From the NCBI GenBank assembly GCA_949752795.1, contig OX457071.1, forward strand, positions 77,527,983 through 77,591,982: a DNA stretch of 64,000 bases, in the 5' to 3' direction. The position numbers and the translations under genes were made by a program. How positions within the stretch are numbered: the first letter of the stretch is position 1; the number at the start of each line of letters is the position of its first letter. This DNA comes from Hyperoodon ampullatus. Taxonomy: Eukaryota; Chordata; Mammalia; Artiodactyla; Ziphiidae. Positions 1 to 11,680 of this stretch are shown here, one piece after another. The notes under the pieces are model-generated. The model searched no databases and was not told where the DNA came from. It saw only the letters and a list, made by a program, of their open reading frames with translations.

Positions 1-420
1 TAAGTGTGAGATTGCTGGGTCTGTTTTAATTCTGGGATTCTGATTATATGTGTATCAAACCAACTCATTCTAGCCTTCAGATCTTTTAAAGTCTCTTTCA
101 ACTTTCCATCTCCCTCTCTCTTTGCAGGACATTCTGGGTACATTCTTTACATCTTTCTTCCAGTTTACTCATTCTAGTTTTAGCTGTATCTAATCTCTTA
201 TTTAAACCATCCACTGAGTTTATTTCAGTAATTAAATTTCCATTTTAAAAGTTCTATTTGCTTCTTCTCCAAATATACCTGCTCATTTTTAATAGTTTCT
301 CATTGTTTGCTGACTGTTTGTGGTTGCACTTTTCAAATCTTTGAGCGTTTAATACATGATTGTTTTATATTATATATCTGATAATTCCAGTACCTGGGGT
401 TGTCTTAGATCAGGTTCCTC
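1..420 (-). mobile_element. Old L1-type LINE fragment, antisense
   Basis: A T-rich stretch with the wording typical of old mammalian L1 (L1M-type) copies read on the opposite strand. It probably continues upstream of the window. Subfamily not assigned. It encodes nothing intact. Confidence 0.5.
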
Positions 421-1995
421 AGAATCAGAACCTGAGACAAAGATTCCTGGGCCAGTGATTTATTAAAAAAGTGCTTCTGGGAGAAACCAGTGAGAGACTG
501 GGGTCGGGATAAGGAAGACAAAGGTAAGATTTGGGGAGGAGATCCAGCGTCAGCGAGTTTGCATTGGAGTCCTGGAGCATAAAATGCTCTGCAGAGTTTT
601 CATCCCTGGAGGCTAGAGGCTTTCACACTCCTGCCTGGGTGTGACTCCCAGGCTTCTGGGTCCAGGGTGGTGCCCTGAGGGAGGGGGCAACGAAGAATTC
701 ACAAGCTGGGGGGATGGGCTGGTAAAGGGAATTCGGGGAGATCTGGGGGGATCCCCCATGCCTTCACTGCAGAAACCATAGGGGAGTTTGAGGTAAAAAC
801 ATTTCTTTCCTGACTATTCCCACTTTCATTCATTCAAACACCCTGACTGAGCACCCCCTGTGTGCTGGGCATGGAGGCTGGAGATTAAGTGGTAAACACA
901 ACAGACTAAGACCCCAAACCTCAAGGGGAGGGGAGCGGAGGGGGGTGGACAGTCCAAAAGGAGTCACTGGCATGCCTGGTGTCTCAGCATCAGCTCTGGC
1001 AAACCAGGCGACTGGCCAAATCAGGGCTGCGGTGTGTTTGGTGTATCCTGTGAGCTAGGATTGGATTTTACACTTTTAAGGATTATAAAATAAAAAAGAA
1101 GAAAAGTATGTAACAGAGACCTCCTGTGGCCACAAAGCCTGAAATATCCCTATGTGGCCCTTTACACAAGAATTGCTCGACCCACGTGTTTAATAGTTGA
1201 GATTCCGGTTTCCACCCCTGACGTGTGGGTTTTCCCAGACCAAGCAGTTCTCCGACCCCAGCTGCCCGTCCTACGACTCAGCTCAGTTCTGAGATGCCTT
1301 CAAGGCTCCACAGGTGAGGGACTCGGTCCCGCAAGCCCCTCAGTCCAGACGCCAGTTAAGCCCAGTTGTCACCTGTGCTCCCGCCCTGTGGATCAGAGGT
1401 TCCCACAGTCCCCTCCTTGGGTTTGCTAACCGTGGCTAGAGCAGCTCACGGGCCCGGGAGACTAGCTACTCACTAGATTTCTGGTTTATTACCAACGGTG
1501 TTAGGGCTACAAATCAACAGCCAGATGAAGAGAGGCAAAGGGGACACGTGGAGGGGCGCGGAGTTTTCCTGCCCTCTGAGTGCCCTCCCCCGAATCTCCA
1601 TCTGTTCAACCTGGAGGCTCTCTGAACCCCATCTTTGAGTTTTATGGAGCCTTCATCATTTAGGCACTGTTGATTAAACCCATTAAATCATTGCCCGCTG
1701 GTGACTGAACTCACTCTCCGCCCCCAGGTCAGGGGCAAGACTGTAATTACTGGGATGGTGCCACAGGGAACGAGCCCCTATCCTGAGGTGCTTTCAAAAG
1801 TCACCTCATTAACATAACAAAAGCCACCTTTGTTGCTCTCTTCACAGGAAATTCCAAGAGTTTTTAGGAGTTCAGTGCCAGCTCTGTGAAGATCAGCTAC
1901 ATCTTTCTTATTGTAAGTCACAGTATCACAGCAGTAGTAGGTGCTCAGAAGGAAAATAAAGTTTGCGGTGGTTTCTCACGGTAGGGGTGGGAAAA

Positions 1996-2432
1996 TGTCC
2001 CCTTCTTCCCTTCTAGGTTCTTTGGCTGGTCTGATAATTAAATTGATATAAGGCAGATTAACAGGAGAAAACCAGATGTAATTCGTACATAGGGGAGCCC
2101 CCTAAAGCCATTAGGACTCACAAGGCTTAGCCGGGCAGCTGAGGCTTCTGTAAGTCTTGCCTGGGCGGGACGTCAGGATACAGAGGAGGGAAGGCCTTTC
2201 CCAGGAAGGAGAGGAGACCTTGGGATAACAAAGGCTGCCCTATTGTGCAGGTGTTTCTCCGGTAAAACTGTCTCTTCTGACCCAGGCCCCTTTTCCGATG
2301 TAAATTTAGGCCGTTGAGGGGGAAGGCAAGAGCCTTTTCTGAATCTGCTGGGTTTTGATTGCTTTTATCTCAACACAATCCTTGGGCCAAGGTGGCGTAT
2401 TTTGGGGTGAAAGAACCTGTTCCCCTTCGTTG
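1996..2432. mobile_element. LTR-like interspersed repeat, family not assigned
   Basis: The segment from the C/T-rich start near 1996 through the AAATTGATATAAGGCAGATT motif to the GGGGTGAAAGAACCTG motif near 2405 resembles a mammal-wide endogenous retrovirus LTR from memory. No flanking target duplication was identified, so edges are approximate. It could be another old repeat. Confidence 0.4.
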
Positions 2433-2751
2433 CCTTGTGTGTTTGGTGACCTCTGAGCTCGAATGAGTGTGGCCCTAGTCTGTGGAAAGCCTGGGCCTGC
2501 ACTGGACCTAGTGTAGTGTGCTGCAGACTCTCCGCTGGGGGTTTTCTCAGTCATGCTCCTGGGTCGGGGGACCGAGTAGGGTCTGACTTTGTCTGCTTCA
2601 CTCCTGACCCCGGGTCTCAGACACAGGCCCCTCGTGCACGTACCCTTAGGGCAACCCTGCCTTTTGCTGGTTTCAGTTCTTTTATTTTTTTAGTTGATAA
2701 ATATTTTTTTAATGAAACAGCTCCTTTTTAATTCCTGCGTTTTCTCTTTTT

Positions 2752-3000
2752 GTTTTATTTATTTATTTTTAAAATATTTATATATTTATTTGGTTGCACC
2801 GGGTCTTAGTTGTGGCAGGCAGGCTCCTAAGTTGCAGCTCCCGGGGTCCTTAGTTGCAGCTCACCAGCTCCTTAGTTGTAGCATGCAAACTCTTAGTTGT
2901 GGCATGCATGTGGGATCTAATTCCCTGACCAGGGATCGAACCCAGGCCCCCTGCATTGGGAGTGCGGAGTCTTATCCACTGCGCCACCAGGGAAGTCCCT
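2752..3000 (-). mobile_element. CHR-type tRNA-derived SINE (older variant)
   Basis: Read on the minus strand it starts with AGGGACTTCCCTGGTGGCGC (A-box region), followed by a B-box-like GGTTCGATCCC, and ends in an A-rich tail. The tRNA-derived head is clear; the body carries tandem GTTGTGGC-type units. No clean target duplication seen. Confidence 0.85.
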
Positions 3001-3221
3001 CTCTTTCTAAAACAGATCTTATTATTTAGAGCAGTTCTAGGTTCACAGCAAAACTGAGGAGAGGCGTAGAGCTTTCCTGTGTTCCCCTCAGCCCCAAACA
3101 CCTGCACAGCGCCCCCGCTGTCAGCATCCCTCACCGGATGGTACATCTGTTACAACTACAATGACACGTCATCATCATCCAAAGACCATAGTCAATATCA
3201 CAGTTCACTCTTAGTGTTGTA

Positions 3222-3567
3222 CAGTAAGTCCCCTACATACGAGCCTTCAAGTTGCAAACGTGTGTTCGCATGTCCAGTCACGTAAGTTAGTTCCCCTGTC
3301 TGGTGTACACTGTCACGCGTGTGCATCCTCTACAAGTGGACAACCACTGTGCTTTTGTGTACCTTACTGTACAGTACTGTCTAGAGTACAGTAGTACAGT
3401 ATCTTTATTTCAAGCCCAAGATGTCCGGAAGCAAGCGTAAAAGCAGCGGTATATATAGCTGATTGTGTTAGTTGGGTACCTAGGCTAACTTTGTTGGACT
3501 TAGGAACAAATTGGACTTATCAACGTGCTCTTGGAATGGAACTCGTTTGTATGTCAGGGACTTACTG
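3222..3567 (+). mobile_element. Short Tigger-like DNA transposon with terminal inverted repeats
   Basis: The left end CAGTAAGTCCCCTACATACG and the right end, read in reverse (CAGTAAGTCCCTGACATAC), are imperfect inverted repeats. TA flanks both ends (3220-3221 and 3568-3569), the target duplication used by Tc1/mariner-pogo elements. At 3421 an ATG opens MSGSKRKSSG and then stops after three more codons, which looks like the first codons of a lost transposase after an internal deletion. Removing the element restores continuous L1 sequence. The Tigger assignment is from memory of the end sequence. Confidence 0.8.
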
Positions 3568-3650
3568 TACATTCTGTGGGTTCAGACATATAGACATGTA
3601 TCCACCATTATAGTATCATAAGGAAAAGTTACTGCCCTAAAAATTTCCTG

Positions 3651-4202
3651 TGTTATCAAATGAAACTTCATGTGCCTGATGCACAGTGAGGCCCAACAAA
3701 GCAAAATGTCAGAGTATGGAGCAGAGAAAGGTTTACTGCAGGGCCAAGCAAGGAGAACAGGTGGCTTGTGCTCAAAAGACCCAAACTCCCCAGTGGTTTT
3801 TAGGGAAAAGTCTTTAATAGGCAAAATTTGGGGTGAGCGCTTCAGGGTGTGTGACTTCCTTCTGATTGGTTGGTGGTGAGGTAAGAGAGCGGAGCTCCAG
3901 GAATCCTGTGCTCAGCCTGAAGTTACCACCCTCCACCTGGGTTCTGCAGAAGAGCTCAGACAGGTATTGCGATGTATATTCCTTGAGGAGGAGGAGGGAC
4001 CCCCCCTAAGTCTGCGCTGTTTCTTGACTGTTCCTCCCTGGTCTCTGCATGCCCTCCCTTCCCTGATCAGCAGCTGTTTGAATCTGCCCTTTGGAACTCA
4101 GGGAAGATCTATTAGGCTGAACCCCTTTTCCTGCCAACAAGAAAAGGGGACACAAAAGGCTTTTGTGCCCAGGAGGGCCCCGCAGGGTGCCGCTCCACTT
4201 CA
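3651..4202 (-). mobile_element. Solo endogenous retroviral LTR (class I-like)
   Basis: The 552-bp segment begins TG and ends CA and is flanked by CCTG on both sides (3647-3650 and 4203-4206). It sits inside an L1 that is continuous once it is removed. A 4-bp duplication is typical of class I (gammaretrovirus-like) elements. On the minus strand a degenerate AGTAAA (3732-3737) lies where the poly(A) signal would be, about 80 bp from the end. No internal viral genes are present, so it is a solo LTR. Confidence 0.85.
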
Positions 4203-4583
4203 CCTGTGCTCCCTCCTCCCAAGCCCTTGTCAACCACTGAGCTTTATACTGTATCAGTTTGGAATCACACAGTCTGTAGCCTGTTCACATGGACTTCTTT
4301 CATTTAATAATATGAACTTAGGTTTTCCCCATGTCTTTTCATAACTCAGTCCTTTTAGCACTGAATAATACTCCGTGGTTGGGATACACCGCAGTTTATT
4401 TATCCATTTACTTACCGGAGGACATCTTGGACGCTCCCGCATTTTGACAGTTATAAACAAAGCTCCTATAAACAAACATCCACGCAGGTTTTTGTATGGA
4501 CATGTTTTCAACTCCTAAGGGTAAATACCAAGGAGTACAATTGCTGGATCGTATGGTAAGAGTATTTTTTTTAATAGATTTCC

Positions 4584-4887
4584 CTTTTTTTAAAAAAAAT
4601 AAATTAATTTACTTATTTATTTTTGGCCGCATTGGGCCTTTGTTGCTGCATGCGGGCTTTCTCTAGTTACGGTGAGCGGGGGCCACTCTTCGTTGTGGTG
4701 CGCAGGCTTCTCATTGCGGTGGCTTCTCTTGTTGCGGAGCACAGGCTCCGGACGCGCAGGCTCAGTACTTGTGGCTCACGGGCCTAGGTGCTCTGCGGCA
4801 TGTGGGACCTTCCCGGACTAGGGCTCGAACCCATGTCCCCTGCATCGGCAGGCAGATTCTCAACCACTGCGCCACCAGGGAAACCCA
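4584..4887 (-). mobile_element. CHR-type SINE, long form
   Basis: The minus strand shows the GGTTTCCCTGGTGGCGCAGT head, the B-box region and a long body ending in an A/T-rich tail. No target duplication is visible: the left flank is L1 and the right flank is LTR-like sequence, so this copy may mark a rearrangement junction. Confidence 0.88.
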
Positions 4888-4895
4888 GCATTATG

Positions 4896-5077
4896 GTTTC
4901 CTGACTGCTCCTCCCTTTTCTCCGAATACCCTCCCTTCCCTCATTAGCAACTGTTTGAATCTGCCCCTTGGAGCTCAGGGAAAGTCAAGGAGGCTGAATG
5001 AAGCCTGTTTCCTACAAAGGAGAAACGGGGAGGGACATGGAAAGGACTTGTACCCCACAGGGTCCTGCTCTGTTTCC
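4896..5077 (-). mobile_element. LTR fragment related to the solo LTR at 3651-4202
   Basis: This stretch aligns by eye with 4019-4200, the right-hand part of the nearby solo LTR, at roughly three-quarters identity. Shared blocks include CCCTCCCTTCCCT, CTGTTTGAATCTGCCC and CTCAGGGAA. It lacks the other LTR half and has no visible target duplication. Confidence 0.65.
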
Positions 5078-5275
5078 TATTGACAGTTTACACAATCCAG
5101 ATCTGAACATACTAAAACCATACAAACATGGTGGGTTGTCATGACCCCAGAAAAGGTTCAGAAGGAAGGTTCTCTCCTAAGGAGGTGTGGTTAATTCAGA
5201 TGCACAAGAAGCACTAAAGGGGAGGGAGGAGGCCCAGATGGGCAGAGAAAAGTTTTATGTTTAAATTTTCCTGGA

Positions 5276-5352
5276 AATTTACAAATAAAATTTATAAATT
5301 TATAAATAAATTCATAAATTAAATTTGTAAATAAATTCATAAATAAAATTCC
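5276..5352. repeat. AT-rich tandem repeat of AAATTCATAAAT-like units
   Basis: Repeated AAATTTATAAA and AAATTCATAAAT units form a short degenerate array with internal inverted symmetry. It was probably generated by slippage. No gene is nearby. Confidence 0.7.
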
Positions 5353-6358
5353 TTGAAATACGAATTTTATTTCATCAAGGTGATGTAGGGAGCAATAGGA
5401 ATTTATTGTCAGTGTAACAACCATTAAGGGGAATACAGTGTAAAGAACTTTGAGGAATTTATGGCATTCCTAAGTAGGTAAAATTACACTGACTTTGATA
5501 AATTTATCTTTTGTTCCCACATTAGTGGTTTGTCTGAGTCGGGGCACAGGGAGTCCCTATGGGGATGGTAGTGAGAGTCGTGCTGGGCCTCACATGCTGG
5601 GCTTTTACTTGGTTTTCTGGCAAGCGTGTTGGTGGAGGCAGTTTGGAGCTGAGAGTTTAGCTCAACAGCAGGCCCAGGGTTGGAGGGAAGCCCAGCCTGG
5701 AGAGGCGACCCTGAGCCAGCCTGGTGTGGGCTGCAGACCAGCTCGGAAAGGCCAGACGGTAGAGCTTTAGGCCTTTCAGCTCCTCCTTGTGGAGCTGAAG
5801 CTGCCAGTCCGTGTGCGAACAAGGGGCAGGCCTGCGTCCCAGCAAACTTAGTGTGTTAGCACTAGCTTTGGCGTCCGTAAAATTGTCACACGTCACAAAG
5901 TATTGTTTGTTTGTTTGTTTTTCAATCATTTAAAAATGTAAAAATCATCATTCTCTCTCAGGCCTTATGGGAACTGGACTGTAGTTTACTGACCTCTACA
6001 CTTTTCAGTTCTGTTATCGTTTCATCTTTTATTTTGTAGACCTAGTTCCAACGCAGCTGTAACCAAGAGAAAACTCTTATGATTCCTAATTGAAAAGTTC
6101 TTTGTCCTACTTCTTGGGGTATTTGTATTAATAGGCCTTATTTTTTAGGTGTATCATTAAAGATCTTGGCCACTTTTAAAGTCCTTTCAGGCATCAGGGA
6201 GAACGTGGGAAAATTATAAGTAGGGTTTTCTTGTTCCTTTTTTTTTTTTTAGGCCAGATTAAAGGCTTTCCTATTTTCCTACTACTTTGCTTAATTAAGA
6301 TCTAATACTTTAAAATATTATTGGTGGTCAATTAGATTGGCCTGTAAGAGTTTTCAAC

Positions 6359-6386
6359 CAAAACAAAACAAAACAAAACAAAAAAC
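6359..6386. repeat. (CAAAA)n simple repeat
   Basis: About five consecutive CAAAA units, then an A-run. A separate (TTTG)n tract lies at about 5904-5921. Ordinary microsatellites. Confidence 0.85.
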
Positions 6387-7126
6387 ACCAAACCAAAACA
6401 ATTACTGTTAGCATCCTTGTTATAGAACAAGCAAGTGTACTGAATTCTTATGTCTTAAGACTTGAGTACACACAAATCTTTCCTCATACAGTGGCTTTGT
6501 TTTTATAACCCACATATGTGTTAAGTCGAGTTCACTTTAATACGCAGAACTGGTTGTACTTCTGACAGGAAGTGGGATTTCAGGCTATCTTGTGACTGCC
6601 TCTGCTCAGATTGTTGCTGGCAAAAGCCTCCAGGAGAATTGGGTTTGAGTGCTGTCCGGTCACCCTCCTAGGTGGGGCACCACTCAGTTTTAGGTTTTGT
6701 GACTAATGTAAGGCCACCTGCTCCCCTTTCTTAAATCATGGGATTTTCAAATGTGCCATTCCTGCACCAGAGACCAAGTTAAGAGGCTCGGATCCAGACC
6801 TTACTTTTGGGAATATTTTGGTCAGGAAGATGAGTTCTGAGTGTCACCACCTTTTCAGCCAGGAAAGAATTATCACTGCTTCTTTCAGTAAGAGAAGCAT
6901 CAGCCCGCAGGCTGAAATGACTGTCAGCTCACGTCGACAGCAACACTGGGTGTTGGCTGTGGTCCTGAGAGGTTCAGGACCCCAAGATGAAGTGTCCCTG
7001 ACCATGTCTTAGGCACGAGGCTTAAGGAGAGCCAACTTTATCCTTTTGTCAAGAAGCATAAACAGTGTATTTTCCCGATTGGGTTGAATTGACTGGTGGG
7101 CCATTGTTGTGCTCAGGGAACATCCT

Positions 7127-7273
7127 TTTTTTTTTTTTTAATATTTATTTATTTAGGCTGCGTCGGGTCTTAGTTGCGGCATGTGGGATCTAGTTCCCTC
7201 ACCGGGGATCGAACCCGGGCCCCCTGCATTGGGAGCACAGAGTTTTACCCACTGGGCCACCAGGGAAGTCCCA
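7127..7273 (-). mobile_element. CHR-type SINE, short older variant
   Basis: The minus-strand head GGGACTTCCCTGGTGGCCCA is followed by a B-box-like GGTTCGATCCC and a poly(A) tail (poly(T) at 7127-7140 on the plus strand). The internal body is shortened. Confidence 0.88.
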
Positions 7274-7885
7274 AGGAACATCCTCTTGTGGCCCCTGTTC
7301 TGTGGTCCTTGTTGTCCCACAGGCGAGGACAGAGCTGTGCCCTCCTCTCGGCGCCCCTCGGTGTTCGATCTCCGAACACCAGCCAGGATTGGCACAGAAA
7401 GAAAGTGATTCCTGTCCCCAGAGCCTAGAACGTATTGAGCACTAGCTCCATAGTTGTTTTAACTTAGTCATAGGAACGTTTTCTAGAGCCTGTGGCTGTG
7501 TTTTTCACAGACTTTTCTGCCGTCTGCCCCGTCCTTGCGGTTTGGCTCACTTACCATATTCAGTTCTTCTGAACATCCTATAGTAGAAAATAAAATGTTG
7601 AAACTCTTTACTCCTGCATGAAAATTCTGAGTTTTAGACCTATTAAACACAAATCTTAAGTGGGTTGAAATGGTACATCTTGATTCTAAACTTGCAAAAA
7701 TGAACTTGAACTGGGTCAAGTTGATTTTTGAAGTATTAAAACATTAGAAGGTAAAAGAAATTATCACAACTCATATCATGCCAAGAGTACTTAGTAAATT
7801 AAAAGAAAATAAGAATGCTGTCATCCGAGACTAATCTTTTTCTAACAAGGTGGCGAAATAAGTCACTTAAAACTCCACATATTTA

Positions 7886-8102
7886 GGCCTTCCCTGGTGG
7901 TGCAGTGGTTGAGAGTCCACCTGCCGATGCAGGGGACACGGGTTCGTGCCCCGGTCCGGGAAGATCCCACATGCCACAGAGCGGCTGGGCCCGTGAGCCA
8001 TGGCCACTGAGCCTGCGCGTCCGGAGCCTGTGCTCCTCAACGGGAGAGGCCACAACAGTGAGAGGCCCGCGTACCACAAAAAAAAAAAAAAAAAAAAAGG
8101 TA
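7886..8102 (+). mobile_element. Young CHR-type SINE with 17-bp target duplication
   Basis: The head GGCCTTCCCTGGTGGTGCAG, B box GGTTCGTGCCC and body end in a pure poly(A) tail. A perfect 17-bp duplication (AAAACTCCACATATTTA) flanks it at 7869-7885 and 8103-8119. This marks retrotransposition by L1-type machinery. Confidence 0.96.
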
Positions 8103-9950
8103 AAAACTCCACATATTTAAATCCCATAATAGAAAGGGAGCTTGACCTCGGAAAACCCATTAGCAGATGCTTCGCTGCTTCGCTTTTGTTCTCCATTGTA
8201 TGCTCAATGCTTGGCATGTATTAGGGCTCAGGAATTTGAGAGGATGGATGTATTGTAAGAAGAAAAACAAAAATCAAGTAAACAAAGTTGTAATTGGACC
8301 CAGACATTGGGGCTCCTCATGACTTGGGTCCAGTCTCCTTTCCACGTGGTGACGGGGCCGTTCTAGCCTCATGGGACCAGGAGCCCTGGCCCGGGCCATC
8401 ATGAGTCTGAATGACCACCCCAGGCAGGGCAGAGGACCAGCTGCCTGTCTGGCTGGAGCCCTGTCTGCAATCGCTGTCTTTGGGTGAACTCTTCTCAGTT
8501 TCTTTACTGCCACCACTACCATGTGGCGATGGTCACTCTGAATTCGAGTCCACTAGAAATGAATCTGCTTTCTACGTGGATGTGGGTTTAATAGGACCAC
8601 AGAGGTGAGCTCTGAAGCTAGGCAGCTGCCCTGGGCCCCGCCTCCTGACTAACTGAGCCCCTGGCCCAGTGACTGGGTCCCTGACTCATTTTTAACTTGC
8701 TACCCAGGCCCCTGCACTTGCTTCAATATCTTGAACCCAGTTTTGATCTGGATCCTCTGCACTGGTCTGTCCTGGATTGAAACTGACTTTTTGTTGTCCA
8801 CATGGCTTTGGCCAGAATAACTGAGGATAATAGATCACAGAATGGCCACAGATGGCTCCCATCTGCGTCGGCTACAGTTACCGAAAAAAGTATGCCATCT
8901 AGTAGCTGGAGCTATAAGAAACACGCACAAGACACTCATGGGGACATTTTATCAAGTGTATTGAAGGCCAATAAAGAAGACGTCAGTCAGTGGGCAGGAG
9001 CCTGTCTGCAGGGGTTTAACAGGGACTGTGCAGAGCGGCAGCTGACCAGACCTACCTGGGCTGCGAAGTTCAGAAGTGGCCTGAGTGCCATCGCCAGAAG
9101 TTGACACCAGTGGCCCGTCAGTTCAGCGGGTTGTCGATCCTGACGTCTGTGTTCGCGGGTCTTGCTGGCCCTTGGCTGTCACTAGGACAGTTCAGATAAT
9201 TGCTTCATGTTAGTTATTTACCCCTCTTCCCAAACAAATGGCTTTTGCTTTCTCTGATCTGTAAAAGTTACATATGCTAATTGTACATTTAAAATTGGGG
9301 AGAAATCAGAGTACTTTGGCTGTCTCTGAATGGCAGGGTTAGGAGTGACTGTTGCTGGGTTTGGGGACTCACGCCGACCTCCCCGTCCTGCAGGCCCGGG
9401 TGGGAGGACGCACGTGTTCCCAGGGAGGGGAGGGCTATGAAGGCTCACGTGGACTTACATCAGCGTGTGGACTCAGAACGTGACTCCTGGTCATTTCTCC
9501 CTATGAGGTTTCCTGCAACGACAAATAGGAAAGCAGGGGACACTTTGGTTAACCGGGCGCTGGTGGAATTGACCGACTGAGGCTGAAGCAGGCCCTCTGT
9601 TCCCCGGGGTGTCTCCCGCCCAAGGGAAGAGACCTCTGAGTGCCTGAGAGGGGTGACAGCGGGGCCCTGGGTCCCAGCAGGCGGATGTTCAGGCCTCCTG
9701 TGGGACAGATGGAGGGACTTTTCTTCCTACCGCATATTGAACTTCATCTGCTTCTGGAGACGCTTTCAGATTGAGGCGTCCAGGGGGCTGGGCCTGTAAC
9801 CCGTGTGAATAAAGGGTGGGGAGAGAATGGAGTGGGGGAGGTGCAGCCCTTGGCAGATGGGGGACCAGCTTTGGTGGAAGGGATTCCAGATTTTAAAGGC
9901 CCTATGCGGTCAAACAAAAGAAGTCTGGGGCTCCTATTTTTATTTTTATT

Positions 9951-10160
9951 AAAAAAAATTTTTTTTTTGCTGTACGCGGGCCTCTCACTGCTGTGGCCTC
10001 TCCCGTTGCGGAGCACAGGCTCCGGACGCGCAGACCCAGCGGCCATGGCTCATGGGCCCAGCCGCTCCGCGGCATGTGGGATCTTCCCAGACCGGGGCAC
10101 GAACCCGTGTCCCCTGCATCGGCAGGCGGACTCTCAACCACTGCGCCACCAGGGAAGCCA
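9951..10160 (-). mobile_element. Young CHR-type SINE, antisense
   Basis: On the minus strand it starts GGCTTCCCTGGTGGCGCAGT and ends in poly(A) (T-run at 9951-9968). TGGGGCTCCT occurs on both sides (9926-9935 and 10161-10170), consistent with a slightly diverged target duplication. Confidence 0.94.
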
Positions 10161-11680
10161 TGGGGCTCCTAATTTTAATAAAAAGTTTGGTATTTTCCCA
10201 CTTCAGAGACACTGAAAATGATAAAAATGTGATGAATGAATGAAAAGAAAGTGTCCGCACACATTCCACCGCAGGAGCAGAGGGCGCCGCGGCACGTTGT
10301 CCCGACGTCACTGGGGCCTTTGTGGAGCATCAGCTTGACGCGGTTGAGCATCCCCGGGCCCTGGGACACGTCTGGCCTGGCCTCTCGTTTCCCAGCTGGC
10401 CTCTGCCCTGTGCTTCTGGGATTTAGGATTTGTGTTGGCCGAGGCCCAGTGGACGCGTTCGTGAGCTCGGTCCTGCCTGGCTCTGCCCTCCCCCCGCTTC
10501 CTGTCCGTCTCCAGCCGCCTCAGTGCCTCAGACCTCAGGGAAGAGGGCGGAAGTGGAAAAACCTGCCCCACATCCCCTTGGCACTTCATAACAGGCTGAC
10601 AGTGAGGCTGCTTGTGGAGTTGGCCGCGGACAGGAAGCAGGCCGCGCGGCCGGGGCTGCAGGCGGGCGCAGAGCACAGGGAGGTCAGGACACCAGGAATC
10701 CTCTGAAACAGCCCAATGCCTGGGTTGTTATATTTTAAACAATTTTGTTAAGGAAATGCATGCATAAAGACAGCTAATACTAGAGTTTATAACCCAAACC
10801 CACAGTCTCCTGTCCCCCGTCCCTACACCTGGGTTTAGGATCTGACCTGGGAACACATTCTGCTGTTTGGGAAATACTTGTGTTTTCTTTCTTTGATAAG
10901 TTCTTATCTTTTTAAATTAATAAATGTCTGTTTTAAATAAAATCTCAAAAACAGAAATATACAAGAAGATCACCCATTTTGTACCTAGACTGTTAATTGT
11001 TAACATCTCCTTTTCTCCTAACTTTGCTGAACTTAGGAGCCTTGAGTCCTGGTGCTGGGCTGACCTCTAGAGGTCAGGCTGGGGCACTGCAGCCTCTTAG
11101 CGGGCGCTCTAGTGGAACCCGTTCTTGGCCTCCGAGTAGTGAGTGTATGAGGCTGAGAAGCCAGCTGAGAGTCGTACATTTTCCAGGTATTTATGTTCGT
11201 CCCCTGCAAAGCTCGAGGCAGAAGTTCTTCCAAAACACTCAATGAAGGATATTGGAACTAGTGTAACTAGCTTTTTGGTTGGTTTGTTTTAGCTGATACA
11301 CCACAGCTCTTCCAAATCATTTATATGACAAAACTCTCACAGATTCTGTCTCCTTTTAAAAAATTGAAGCCCGAGTCCCCTGCATGGTGATGGCCTGTGA
11401 GGGCTTCTTCACGAAGCCGTCCCAGAAGCAGGAGAGGCTGCGTCCACCTGATGCGTCGTGGACTTGTTCTCTTTGCCTGAAGCTTCTTTTTGGTAAAATA
11501 ATAAAGAAACCTGTATTTCAGCACATCTTTCCATTTTTTCACAACAGTAGCAAGAAAGTTTCTCTTCCTCAATTTGTAGCTAAAGCAAAATACAAAATGC
11601 ACAGCTTTAAGAAAAAAACAGAACAAGGGAGCTGGCCGACCCACGTGGGCCCTGGTGCCTCAGGAGCACTGACCTCCCCG

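Larger units (their letters stand above)
3010..4560 (-). mobile_element. L1 3' end, antisense, split by two later insertions
   Basis: Three L1 pieces (about 3010-3221, 3568-3650 and 4203-4560) are collinear once two insertions are removed. On the minus strand 4254-4511 translates to a damaged ORF2 C-terminus (ALFITVK, KWINKL, TTEYYSVLKG). The L1 is interrupted by a Tigger-like element at 3222-3567 and a solo LTR at 3651-4202. It is dead: only the 3' part is present and the frame is degraded. Confidence 0.85.

Noticed and set aside
4254..4511. Possible protein gene at 4254-4511 (-)
   Set aside because: The translation is a degenerate L1 ORF2 C-terminus.
7886..7960. tRNA-gene-like A and B boxes at SINE heads
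   Set aside because: They belong to tRNA-derived SINEs; no copy forms a complete tRNA cloverleaf with anticodon arm by inspection.
7883..8217. Many 60-140-codon frames with SRSAACGIFPDRGTNPCPL- or VESPPADAGDTGSC-like translations
   Set aside because: These are translations of the CHR-type SINE, repeated at every copy in the window. Not proteins.
8802..9104. 100-codon plus-strand frame
   Set aside because: No recognised family, no splice or promoter context, inside an intron, and of a length expected by chance.
10236..10706. 156-codon plus-strand frame and its 122-codon opposite-strand partner
   Set aside because: GC-rich stretch with both strands open; no domain recognised and no gene context.
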